A DNA stretch of 48,674 nucleotides from Roseburia sp. (GTDB lineage Bacteria > Bacillota > Clostridia > Lachnospirales > Lachnospiraceae). Under the pieces are notes generated by a model. It searched no databases and was not told the DNA's origin. It saw only the letters and a program-made list of their open reading frames with translations. Positions 8,765 to 16,649 of the stretch are shown here, one piece after another. The stretch spans positions 1 through 48,674 of the forward strand of contig JAMPIG010000018.1 of NCBI GenBank assembly GCA_023662875.1, in the 5' to 3' direction. The translations under genes were made by a program, and so were the position numbers. Each line of letters starts with the position of its first letter. Position 1 is the first letter of the stretch.

Positions 8765-9160
8765 ATGAAGATGGAATGGAAGTATAAAATCGAACTGGAA
8801 GAAGAATCGCTTGCCAGAGCGGAAAAAAAATTAGGTCAAGCGATCCCGGAGGACTTAAAAAAACTGATTCGGGAAGGAAATGCGGCAACCCCGTCTCAAA
8901 CGCATTTTATGGTAAAAGCAGATGAAAAAGTGTTTGGAGCGCTATTGTCATACAATGAAAACGATACGGATGCGGATACTGTATATGCCGCATTGAATGC
9001 CGGAATAGATAAGAGTCTGATTCCTTTTGGAATCGACCCGTTCGGCAATTATCTGTGTTATAAAGCCGATTCGGGTGAAATTGTTTATTATGATCATGAA
9101 GAGGATCGTTATGAAACAGTAAGTGATTCATTAACATCGTTTATGGAGTCTTTATATTAG
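8765..9160 (+). CDS. SMI1/KNR4 (SUKH) family immunity protein (131 aa)
   Basis: SUKH-superfamily fold: N-terminal helix with IPEDLKKLIREGN, and the diagnostic C-terminal run IPFGIDPFGNYLCYKADSG, then IVYYDHEEDRYETVSDSLTSFM. These proteins are the commonest immunity partners of HNH-family nuclease toxins and work by binding the toxin in the cytoplasm. The ATG at 8765 sits 5 bp after AAAGGAGG and 10 bp after the toxin stop. An upstream in-frame start at 8681 lies inside the toxin gene and has no ribosome-binding site. Acidic composition fits binding to a basic nuclease. Last gene of the cassette. Confidence 0.87.
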   Translation: MKMEWKYKIELEEESLARAEKKLGQAIPEDLKKLIREGNAATPSQTHFMVKADEKVFGALLSYNENDTDADTVYAALNAGIDKSLIPFGIDPFGNYLCYKADSGEIVYYDHEEDRYETVSDSLTSFMESLY

Positions 9161-9164
9161 AAAC

Positions 9165-9210
9165 GGTCAAATATGGATGAGGCGTATAGATACCTTCCTC
9201 AGCTTTGACC
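9165..9210. terminator. Imperfect hairpin after the cassette
   Basis: Outer arms GGTCAAA (9165-9171) and TTTGACC (9204-9210) enclose inner arms TGAGG (9178-9182) and CCTCA (9197-9201). It starts five bases after the SUKH stop, so it may end the operon, but no T-run follows and its right arm doubles as the -35 of the next promoter. Confidence 0.4.
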
Positions 9211-9234
9211 TGGATTCAGATAATATAGTATACT
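9205..9234 (+). promoter_or_regulatory. Candidate sigma-A promoter for the GNAT gene
   Basis: TTGACC, an 18-bp spacer and TATACT, about 48 bp before the acetyltransferase start. The -10 lies in the small palindrome TAGTATACTA. Pattern match only. Confidence 0.5.
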
Positions 9235-9281
9235 AAAAGAGTTAAGTTATGTGCCAGGAGTACGGAAGGGGAGCGTGACAT

Positions 9282-10100
9282 ATGCTGAAAAGAATAACCG
9301 ATGTAAGCGAGTATATGGATTTTATCAATGAAATAAGCGGCGACCCCGATTTCAGTGATCCCATGCTTCAGACGCGGGAACAGTTGCGCTGTAATTTGCT
9401 GGAGGCTCCAAACAGGCCCGAGAATCAGGTTTGGGGAGTTTTTGAGAAGGAAGAGATAACCGGGTTGTTCGCTTTTTTAGTGTTGGAGGAGGAAGCCTAT
9501 CTGGAAATGCTCGCCGGTTTGTCACGAGTCCCCAAGGCATATGGGGAGATGCTTTCTTTTCTGAAAGGAAAATACGGAGGCTGCCTGATTGATTTCGTTT
9601 ATAATCCTGGAAACTATCCGCTGCATAAGCTGCTGCAAGATGAAAACGCGGAATTTGAAACGGAACAGCAAAAAATGGTTCTGAAGAAAATTATTCCATA
9701 TCAAAGCAAGCGACAAATCGCGCTTTATAAGCCCGAATACAGGGAGCAGTACTTTTCCATCCATCAGGATGAAGGCTACTGGACGGCGGAGAAGGTCATC
9801 GATGCGCCGGAGGTGTTTCGGGTTTTTCTTGCGATTGCTGGCGGAGAGGTGGTCGGTTATCTGGACGTTACATATTGTCATGACGAAAATGAGCCTTACG
9901 ATCTTTTTGTAAAGGAAGAATACCGGAGAATGGGTTATGGGAAAGCGATGCTGTCAAAGGCGATCGAGCTGAACGGGTCGAGGGGCATGACGGTCTTGAC
10001 GGATATTGACAACGCCGCCGCGATTGCGTTGTATGAGTCTCTCGGGTTTGTCAAAATGGCTGGGGAAAACAATGTAACGGCGCACGTCCGGGTGAGGTAG
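9282..10100 (+). CDS. GNAT family N-acetyltransferase (272 aa)
   Basis: Transfers an acetyl group from acetyl-CoA to an amine; substrate unknown. The C-terminal half is the recognisable GNAT domain: GEVVGYLDV strand, then the acetyl-CoA loop in EEYRRMGYGKAML (about residues 210-222) and the closing DNAAAIALYESLGF motif. The N-terminal 140 residues resemble a second, degenerate GNAT-like half (VWGVFEKEEITGLFAFLVLE), so a tandem-GNAT architecture is likely. ATG at 9282 follows GGGGAGCG. It has its own candidate promoter after the toxin cassette and stands alone between that cassette and a convergent membrane-protein gene. Confidence 0.82.
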   Translation: MLKRITDVSEYMDFINEISGDPDFSDPMLQTREQLRCNLLEAPNRPENQVWGVFEKEEITGLFAFLVLEEEAYLEMLAGLSRVPKAYGEMLSFLKGKYGGCLIDFVYNPGNYPLHKLLQDENAEFETEQQKMVLKKIIPYQSKRQIALYKPEYREQYFSIHQDEGYWTAEKVIDAPEVFRVFLAIAGGEVVGYLDVTYCHDENEPYDLFVKEEYRRMGYGKAMLSKAIELNGSRGMTVLTDIDNAAAIALYESLGFVKMAGENNVTAHVRVR

Positions 10101-10185
10101 TCGAGCATCCGTTTTGCTGTTCTTTATTGTGCGTCCTCCGGAAAATATTTCCGAAAGCGCTGAAAATGATTGAGTAGATACCGCC

Positions 10186-11517
10186 TCACTCTACCATCAC
10201 CGCGTTCGGATAAATCCGCTCCATTCTTTCGTCGTCGAAGCGGCTGTCAAGAAAGCGATCCAGATCGCTGACCTCTGCCCCGGCCGGTTCGGCGTGGCGT
10301 TCGTTGTAGCGCGCCAGGGCAAGGGAGGAGACGGCCATATTGACGAGCATGAACACGATCAGGACATTGCAGAGGATCGTGCCGATTCGCCGGGGAATCC
10401 TCTCGATCCAGCGGGACAGCAGGGGGTAGATCCCCTTCAGCCAGACGACGGCAGCGATTCCCCAGAAGAAGCAGTAGAGCAGGTTGATACGGCCGCCCAG
10501 GTTAAAGGCAAAGCCGCTGTAGTCCCAGAAGACTGTGCCGAAGGCCAGCTCGGTGAAAACGCTGCAGATATATTCGTATGCGCCGCCCAGCAGTGTACCG
10601 GCCAGGAAGATGTAACGGTCGTTTTTACCGCGGTAACGGTACAGGAACAGGGTCAGGAGGGAGCAGCCCAGCCCCCAGACGATGCTGAAGGGGCCGTAGA
10701 CCACGCTGCTGCGGCTCATGAGTCGGCCTGTTGTAATCAGACAAAATACGGTCTCCGTAATATCCCCGAGAAAAGCGCCGATAAAAAACAGAGCGACCAG
10801 CTTGTAAAAGCTGCAGCCCTCCGCAAAGACGGGGCTGTTTTTCTGCGTTTTTCTTTTTTCTGCGCCGTTTTTCAGATTCTCCCGGGTGATGGCGGGAAAG
10901 GATTTGGTCATCCTCTTCTGGACGCTTCTGGTCAGTCGGTTCTCCAGAAGCTTTGAGGTATGCTGCAGCTCGTCGGAGAGACTGGCCAGACGCCGGACGC
11001 GGATCTGCATTCCCAGAACGCTCATGGCGGAGGAGAGAAAATCCAGCAGGAGGACAGCGGCCAGAATCCAGAAGACGACAGTGACCGCAGGGCGGGGAAT
11101 CAGGGACAGCAGTCGGCAGAGCGGCGCGTTGGAGAAGAGAATCGTCGCGACGGCAAGCGCGCCCCAGAGCAGGGAATACCGCAGGCAGACGTAGCCGCCG
11201 ATATTGTATTTGATGTCCGAATAATCCCAGAGCTTTTTGTCGAAGATTTTCTCCATCAGCATACCGACGGAATATTCCAAAACGCTGGCCAAGAGCATCC
11301 CGCCCAGAAAAAGGAAGAACAGGTTATTCTTCAGCTCCGGGAGGAACAGGGCGAACAGAACCGCGCCGACCCCGTAGATCGGGCAGAGCGGCGAGCTGAT
11401 AAACCCGCGGTTTACAAACTGTTTCCGGCGGACGGCGGCGTAGCAGACCTCGATGCACCATCCGGCAAAGGAATAGATCAGGAACAGCCAGAAGAGATCG
11501 GCAAAAGAATATAGCAT
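10186..11517 (-). CDS. CmpB-type (putative ABC-transporter type IV) membrane protein, duplicated (443 aa)
   Basis: Polytopic membrane protein of the ABC_trans_CmpB family, whose transport role is unproven. Two copies of the domain are visible. The first (1-165) has SFAGWCIEV, FVNRGFISSPLCPIYGVGA and LEYSVGMLMEK..WDYS. The second (about 245-390) has FLGDITETVF, SSVVYGPFSIVWGLG and YEYICSVFTELAFGTVFWDYSG. A basic cytoplasmic linker joins them (RVQKRMTKSF area, 195-235). Start ATG at 11517 is preceded by GAAGGA on the minus strand. It lies 69 bp downstream of the heparinase-like gene in the same direction, separated by a hairpin. Confidence 0.8.
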   Translation of the reverse strand: MLYSFADLFWLFLIYSFAGWCIEVCYAAVRRKQFVNRGFISSPLCPIYGVGAVLFALFLPELKNNLFFLFLGGMLLASVLEYSVGMLMEKIFDKKLWDYSDIKYNIGGYVCLRYSLLWGALAVATILFSNAPLCRLLSLIPRPAVTVVFWILAAVLLLDFLSSAMSVLGMQIRVRRLASLSDELQHTSKLLENRLTRSVQKRMTKSFPAITRENLKNGAEKRKTQKNSPVFAEGCSFYKLVALFFIGAFLGDITETVFCLITTGRLMSRSSVVYGPFSIVWGLGCSLLTLFLYRYRGKNDRYIFLAGTLLGGAYEYICSVFTELAFGTVFWDYSGFAFNLGGRINLLYCFFWGIAAVVWLKGIYPLLSRWIERIPRRIGTILCNVLIVFMLVNMAVSSLALARYNERHAEPAGAEVSDLDRFLDSRFDDERMERIYPNAVMVE

Positions 11518-11560
11518 AAAAATCCTTCTTTCTTCAGTGAATTTGGATCATAGAATTTGG

Positions 11561-11590
11561 ATAATAGAATCATCTCTTGGATTCTATTAT
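11561..11590 (-). repeat. Hairpin with repeat-family-B flank, possible terminator
   Basis: Perfect 11-bp arms ATAATAGAATC (11561-11571) and GATTCTATTAT (11580-11590). Read on the minus strand it overlaps the stop codon of the heparinase-like gene and is followed by TCCAAATTCTATGATCCAAATTC in pieces. The same hairpin-plus-tail pattern recurs in the tandem array at 46683-46806. Confidence 0.6.
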
Positions 11591-13416
11591 AAAATTTCCA
11601 TCCGGAATACCGACTCGGTTAAAATCAGCAGGATACGGTACAGGTCATGATCCCAGGCTGTCTGAAGGCGGGGATCCGTGATCGGCAGGGTCTCCAGAGC
11701 CAAAAACGAGGCACCGTGGAAGCGTAAGTCAGCGGCCCCCAGTCGGATCAGGGAATCCGTTATCTCGGGCTTTTCGTAGGTGATAAAGTTCAGGATGACG
11801 CTGCCGCAGTCCGTAGTATCCGTCAGCGTGACGCAGTCCCGCTTTTTATCCAGGACTACCTGCCGCTGGTAAAAATGATTTTTTTCCGGCAGAGGATAGG
11901 CTCCCGCAATATCCATGGAGATGGAGGCCCGGTCTTCGCGGAGGGAGACCGCGACGTTCTTGGCCCGGTATTCGGAGCCGTCCCGCTGATCCAGCCCCTC
12001 GATCGTGGGGAGGTTGTGGTAGCCGGACTGCATGGTCCAGATCTCGTAGCGCTGAGAGGAAAAGGTTTTCCCGGTATAGCTTTCCACGCCGATGTCCGCC
12101 AGCAGGGGCAGGCCGTCCCGATAGAGGGTCAGACTGCCGGTATCATTATGGTTATGGTTGTCCGCGTTGTCCCCGGCCTTTACCGCCAGGCAGAAGCTTT
12201 TGCTTCTGGCGATAAACAGGCCGATGCTGGAATAGAAAATATCCTCGGGAACCGCAGGCGCAGCGTCATAATCCATGACCTCCTGATAGAAGAAGGCGTT
12301 TTGCAGCCGGTAATACAGGCTCAGCTGGTACATTTCCTCCTGATAGATCTCGTCCTGGGCGGCCCGGTAATCCGCCGCCGCAAAGCTCATCAGCTCCGGC
12401 TGGCCCGTGCGCTTTCCGAAAAGATATTCCCTGACGCCCGCCCGTCCCGCCGCGGGGGAGCAGTCCGCGAAATTGAAATAGTATCTGCCGTCCACATGTA
12501 CGTTCGCGATGTACAGGGCGATATTCCGCAGCTTTTCCTCCTGATAGAGAGGGGTAAAGGTGCCTGACGTAATCTGATTCATCAGATCCGTGGCGGTGTC
12601 CAGGCAAAGCCCCGCCCGGCGGAAGTACTGCGCGCCCTCGTCGCAGCAGCCGTCCTCCCCGTAATCCTTTAAAAACAGATCGCAGCTTTCGGCGGCTTTC
12701 AGCAGTACGGTCTTTCCGAGAGTCTGGTCGCAGCCGTTCATAAAGAGAGCGAGGAGAACATTCTGGGTACACCAGGGGGTCCAGTTGCACATGGGCTCGT
12801 CGCCGTTCCCCATCCACCAGAAATGCCTGTGCAGGTAGGGCGCGGCGATGCGTCTTTCCAGCTCTGTGGCGATCCGGGGTACAATAAAGGGGCTGACTTC
12901 GTTCAGTTTCCGCTCCAGAAGGTAGCGGATGCAAGCCAGCTGCGCCCCGGTCTCGCAGGCAAAGAGATCCAGCACAGGCCGGGAGACGTCGGGAAGAAGC
13001 TCCTGGGGGTCGCCGCGCCGGTAGGAATTGTGGGGCGGCAGCTGCCAGGCGCTCTCCTCGCAGAGGGCGAAGACGCCGTTGACGATATCGTCCAGAAACC
13101 GTCCGCTGTTCTCTACGCATTCGGCCATGACCAGGGAATTCAGCCGATATCTTCTCTCAAAATATATTTTTTCAAAATCCACCCGGTTTCCGGTCCTTTT
13201 AAAGCTCATAAAATCCGTCGCCAGGATGGGCGGCCAGGGACGGCCCAGACAGGCTTCGCCCTGGGAGATCAGTCTCTTTTTCAGCTCGGCGGGAAGCTCC
13301 TCCCAGGCGCTCCGCTCGTCCGCGGCCGGAAAGGGATGAAACTCCCGCAGCTCCCGGTCTTCCGCCAGAAAGGCCTCCGCAGTTTCTTTCCATTTCATTT
13401 TTATTTTCATTTTCAT
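11587..13416 (-). CDS. Heparinase II/III-family polysaccharide lyase-like protein (609 aa)
   Basis: The N-terminal two thirds (about 60-360) is an alpha-helical toroid typical of the family (YLHRHFWWMGNGDEPMCNWTPW and neighbours). The C-terminal third carries the heparinase II/III beta-sandwich with the signature HNHNDTGSL and LPLLADIGVESYTGKTFSSQRY. Such enzymes cleave uronic-acid polysaccharides by beta-elimination. No signal peptide is seen, so it is probably cytoplasmic and acts on imported oligosaccharides. Start ATG at 13416 follows GGGAGGT; the repeated MKMKIKMK start leaves two further in-frame ATGs. No sugar transporter or sulfatase is adjacent, so the substrate cannot be inferred. 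Confidence 0.82.
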   Translation of the reverse strand: MKMKIKMKWKETAEAFLAEDRELREFHPFPAADERSAWEELPAELKKRLISQGEACLGRPWPPILATDFMSFKRTGNRVDFEKIYFERRYRLNSLVMAECVENSGRFLDDIVNGVFALCEESAWQLPPHNSYRRGDPQELLPDVSRPVLDLFACETGAQLACIRYLLERKLNEVSPFIVPRIATELERRIAAPYLHRHFWWMGNGDEPMCNWTPWCTQNVLLALFMNGCDQTLGKTVLLKAAESCDLFLKDYGEDGCCDEGAQYFRRAGLCLDTATDLMNQITSGTFTPLYQEEKLRNIALYIANVHVDGRYYFNFADCSPAAGRAGVREYLFGKRTGQPELMSFAAADYRAAQDEIYQEEMYQLSLYYRLQNAFFYQEVMDYDAAPAVPEDIFYSSIGLFIARSKSFCLAVKAGDNADNHNHNDTGSLTLYRDGLPLLADIGVESYTGKTFSSQRYEIWTMQSGYHNLPTIEGLDQRDGSEYRAKNVAVSLREDRASISMDIAGAYPLPEKNHFYQRQVVLDKKRDCVTLTDTTDCGSVILNFITYEKPEITDSLIRLGAADLRFHGASFLALETLPITDPRLQTAWDHDLYRILLILTESVFRMEIL

Positions 13417-13725
13417 AAATCGATACCTCCCGTGTATGTGGGAAATTCTGATAATAGTTCAACTATGCCGTATAAGCCGCTGAAATATGCATTTTCCGAA
13501 AAAACGCGCCGATAGCCTGTCTGCAGTGAAATTCGTCTTGTCGGGAGAGAATGCGGGGCCTCCCTTTCGGCGTTGCGTCGGACACGAACCTTGCTTTACT
13601 GGTAGTATAACATAATTGTCGAAAAAAGAGAAACCATTCTTCCTTCCTGAGACGGAAAAAATTCACCTGATTTCAGGAAAATTTTGAAAATTTTGAATTT
13701 GGTGCAGACAAGAAGGAATTTATAA

Positions 13726-13801
13726 GGTATAATAACCTTGTTCTCGGCAGGAGACGGCCGAATGGCCATCCATACCGTGATTGCGGAGCAATCATGGTAT
13801 A
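13726..13801 (-). repeat. Dispersed repeat A, copy 1 (inverted relative to copies 2-3)
   Basis: About 76 bp whose reverse complement matches the two tandem units at 31329-31474. It contains arms TACCGTGATTGC and GCAATCATGGTA around GGA, a 12-bp stem with one G-T pair, next to GGCCGAATGGCCATCC. Non-coding, REP- or MITE-like. Confidence 0.8.
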
Positions 13802-13963
13802 ATGTTCCTGGCGGTTTAAAAAGGAAGGCGCGGCATAACAGGGGGCGCGCGCACATATTCTTGCATAAGGAGGTGGCAGAGTCGGGTAAACAGGAAAAAA
13901 ATCCCTATTTTGCCGGAAAAGATCAAAAAAAATAAAAAATATAGCGGATTCCTAAAAAAACCT

Positions 13964-13992
13964 TTGAAAATATGTCGATGGTTTGGTAGAAT
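13964..13992 (+). promoter_or_regulatory. Sigma-A promoter of the chemoreceptor gene
   Basis: TTGAAA, 17-bp spacer, TAGAAT, placed 45 bp before the ATG. Upstream A-tracts (13925-13960) could act as an UP element. No flagellar sigma-28 pattern was seen. Confidence 0.6.
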
Positions 13993-14036
13993 AGGGATAA
14001 GGCACCAACGAGGAAATAAAGGAGGAGAGCATAGAC

Positions 14037-15752
14037 ATGAATGGTGGCAAAAAAAGACTTGGAATTAAAGTTACATTGCTGGCGGTTGGGGCTTTGCCGG
14101 CGATCATTATCTCGGTGGTTTTGTTGCTTTTAGCGAACAAGAGCCTCAGAGAGGGAATGGAGGATCAGGCTCTGGACGGTCTCGTAAGACTGGCGCAGGC
14201 GGTAAAGGGCGGAACAGAAAACATAGCGGGAGAATACTTGCTGGATGAGAACAATCATCTCTGGAAGGGCGAGCTGGATCTCACTGAGAATTCCCAGAGA
14301 CTGGACAGCTACGTATCGGGTACGAACGCGCAGGTATCCATCCTGATCGGTTATACGAGAAGGGCGACGACGATCCGCAGGACGGGTTCGAGTGAACGCG
14401 CGGTAGGAGAGGAAACGCCCCACGAGGTATGGGAAGCGGTCAGACAGGGCCAGCAGTACCGCTCGGCGGATGTGGAGATTTCGGGAGAGCATTATTACGC
14501 GGCTTACCTTCCGCTGGAGAACAGCCAGGGCCAGATCATCGGTATGGCGTTTGCGGGCGTGCCGGAAGAGGAGATCAATTCTTACATTTCAAGCGAGATC
14601 ATCACCTTCCTGGTGGTTGACGTAGTGCTTTTGCTTGTTGTAATCATCCTGAATATCGTAATTGTAAGCAGCCTGGTAAAGGCGATCGACGCGGCGGAGC
14701 ATATGGTTCTGCAGCTGGGAGAAGGAAACCTGAACGTAGAGATCAATCCGATTGTCGTCAAGCGCGGCGACGAGATCGGCGATATGGGCAGAGCGGTCGC
14801 GAAGATGGCCGAGAAGCTCAAGGAGATTGTGGGCAACTTCAAGCAGTCCTCCGATATGCTGACTGAGGCGGGAAGCTCCCTGGATACCCTGGCGGCGCAG
14901 TCCAGCACGGCTACCGACGAGATCAGCCGTGCGGTGGAAGAGATTTCCCACGGCGCAGTATCCCAGGCGGAGGAGATCGAGTCCGCATCCGGACAGATCG
15001 CGACGATGGGTACGATTATCGAAGAGATCGTAAACAATGTAAAGAACCTGACCGAGGCGTCGGAGGTTATGAACAGCGCGGGGAACGCGTCTATGGATAC
15101 CATGCAGAAGCTGAGCACCTCCAACGACCGTACCTCTCAGGCTATTACAAATATCGGCGAGCAGATCCATCTGACCAACGAGTCCATCAAGAAGATCAGC
15201 GTCGCTACGGAACTGATTACTTCCATCGCTTCCCAGACGAACCTGTTGTCTCTGAACGCGTCAATCGAGTCCGCGAGAGCGGGAGAAGCCGGAAGAGGCT
15301 TTGCGGTGGTTGCGTCCGAGATTCAGAAGCTGGCTGTGCAGTCTAACGACGCAGCGGTTGAAATCCAGCAGATCATCGGCAACCTGGTGACCGAGTCCCA
15401 GAAGACCATCAATGAGATGCAGGATGCGGAAGTTCTGATGAAGGAACAGCAGGAGAAGCTTGGAGATACCAAGGAGAAGTTCGAGGAAGTCAGCGAGGGA
15501 ATCGGAGTATCCAGAGAGCAGACGGAGCAGATTCGTATCAGCGTGGATTCCTGCGACAGCGCAAGAGCTTCCGTTACCGACGTTATTACAAACCTGTCGG
15601 CAATTTCCGAAGAGAACGCGGCGGCTGCGGAGCAGACTACTGCATCAATGCAGGAGTTGAACGCAAATATCAATGTGCTGGCGCAAGAAGCTACAACTCT
15701 GAAGGATATTTCGGAGCAGTTAAAGAAAGAAATGAGCTTCTTCAAGTTGTAA
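14037..15752 (+). CDS. Methyl-accepting chemotaxis protein (571 aa)
   Basis: Membrane chemoreceptor that passes ligand signals to CheA/CheW. TM1 is about residues 11-33, an extracellular Cache-like sensor about 40-180 (ends [23 protein letters not shown]), and TM2 about 189-213. A HAMP domain follows ([18 protein letters not shown]), then a long coiled coil with the hairpin tip [21 protein letters not shown]. No C-terminal CheR/CheB pentapeptide is present. ATG at 14037 follows AAAGGAGGAG. The gene is single, with its own promoter and a strong terminator; no other chemotaxis or flagellar gene is in the window. Confidence 0.93.
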   Translation: MNGGKKRLGIKVTLLAVGALPAIIISVVLLLLANKSLREGMEDQALDGLVRLAQAVKGGTENIAGEYLLDENNHLWKGELDLTENSQRLDSYVSGTNAQVSILIGYTRRATTIRRTGSSERAVGEETPHEVWEAVRQGQQYRSADVEISGEHYYAAYLPLENSQGQIIGMAFAGVPEEEINSYISSEIITFLVVDVVLLLVVIILNIVIVSSLVKAIDAAEHMVLQLGEGNLNVEINPIVVKRGDEIGDMGRAVAKMAEKLKEIVGNFKQSSDMLTEAGSSLDTLAAQSSTATDEISRAVEEISHGAVSQAEEIESASGQIATMGTIIEEIVNNVKNLTEASEVMNSAGNASMDTMQKLSTSNDRTSQAITNIGEQIHLTNESIKKISVATELITSIASQTNLLSLNASIESARAGEAGRGFAVVASEIQKLAVQSNDAAVEIQQIIGNLVTESQKTINEMQDAEVLMKEQQEKLGDTKEKFEEVSEGIGVSREQTEQIRISVDSCDSARASVTDVITNLSAISEENAAAAEQTTASMQELNANINVLAQEATTLKDISEQLKKEMSFFKL

Positions 15753-15803
15753 TATTGTTTATGCCTGCCATGCAGGTATGGCGAAGTGTACAGGAAATGT
15801 ATA

Positions 15804-15845
15804 GATTGAGAAATGGCCTTCAGGCCATTTCTCAATCGGCATTTT
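15804..15845 (+). terminator. Rho-independent terminator after the chemoreceptor
   Basis: Perfect 16-bp inverted repeat: arms 15804-15819 (GATTGAGAAATGGCCT) and 15822-15837, then GGCATTTTGT. It lies between the chemoreceptor stop and mecA and should separate them. Confidence 0.85.
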
Positions 15846-15867
15846 GTACCGAAAAGGGGCTTAAGGT

Positions 15868-16554
15868 ATGAGAATTGAGCGTGTGGATGAAAAAACTGTA
15901 AAGTGCTTCCTGACGAATGAGGAGTTGGACGAGTACGAGATTGACTACAAGGATTTTATCATGCGCAGCGAAAGGGCAAGAGAAGTCGTACAGGAAATTA
16001 TGAAGCAGGCTATCGAGGAGGTCGGTTACAGGCCGCCTAAATTCGCGTTTGACCTGCAGATTATGCTGGTTCCGGATCAGGGTATGGTGCTGACCTTTTC
16101 GGAGAAGGATCCGGAGATTAAGGACGGCGAGCAGCTGATGGAATGTCTTAGGGAAATGAGGCGTATGCTCGATAGCGCGAGAGAGGCTGTGGGACGTCCG
16201 CCGGCCCTGCCGGGAAGCTTTATGGCGGACGCTCCTGAAAGGCGATCGGAGGAAAGACCGGGGTTTGCGGTATTTTTGTTCTCCGAACTGCGCGAGGTTA
16301 TGGAGTATGCGGCGGTATTACCGGCGAATCTCAGGGTGGGCAGCGAGCTGTATGAGCTGGATGGCCAGTACTATCTCTACCTGACAAGGGGCCATGCGTC
16401 CTATGAGCGTTACAGCCGGGCCTGCATTCAGGCGATGGAGTTCGGCGAGCTGTATACGGCGTTGGAGAGCAGGGTTATGCAGCTGAAGGAGCAGGGAACT
16501 TGTCTGATCGGGGAAAAGGCGCTTAAGAAACTGGCGTCGATCAACGGGAAGTGA
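15868..16554 (+). CDS. mecA: Adaptor protein MecA (228 aa)
   Basis: ClpC adaptor that recruits unfolded or specific proteins for degradation by ClpCP. The N-terminal substrate-binding domain (about 1-85: MRIERVDEKTVKCFLTNEEL, RPPKFAFDLQIMLV) is followed by a variable linker. The C-terminal ClpC-binding domain (130-228) has VFLFSELREVMEYAAVLP and YYLYLTRG. The length is normal. ATG at 15868 follows AAGGGG. It is monocistronic here, facing a convergent pseudouridine synthase gene. In Bacillus it controls competence; in Clostridia the substrates are largely unknown. Confidence 0.92.
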   Translation: MRIERVDEKTVKCFLTNEELDEYEIDYKDFIMRSERAREVVQEIMKQAIEEVGYRPPKFAFDLQIMLVPDQGMVLTFSEKDPEIKDGEQLMECLREMRRMLDSAREAVGRPPALPGSFMADAPERRSEERPGFAVFLFSELREVMEYAAVLPANLRVGSELYELDGQYYLYLTRGHASYERYSRACIQAMEFGELYTALESRVMQLKEQGTCLIGEKALKKLASINGK

Positions 16555-16649
16555 TGAGGCTTACATAGATAGCGGCTTTCCGGGAGAGAATCGTTAAGGC
16601 TCTTGTATCCATGGCAGGCAAGAAAGACAGAGAGGTTTAAACGGGCTTA

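Larger units (their letters stand above)
13417..14036. other. 620-bp non-coding stretch between divergent genes
   Basis: Holds the leader of the heparinase-like gene at the left, A/T-rich sequence, one copy of dispersed repeat A (13726-13801), and the promoter and leader of the chemoreceptor gene at the right. No credible gene: the open frames here lack ribosome-binding sites or family resemblance. Confidence 0.6.

Noticed and set aside
1-9160. Mobile element with att sites or transposase carrying the cassette
   Set aside because: No integrase, transposase or flanking direct repeats are visible; the left boundary lies outside the window.
13873-13935. 20-codon frame from GTG after AAGGAG in the chemoreceptor upstream region
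   Set aside because: Shine-Dalgarno directly touches the start, composition is arbitrary and no similarity is known.
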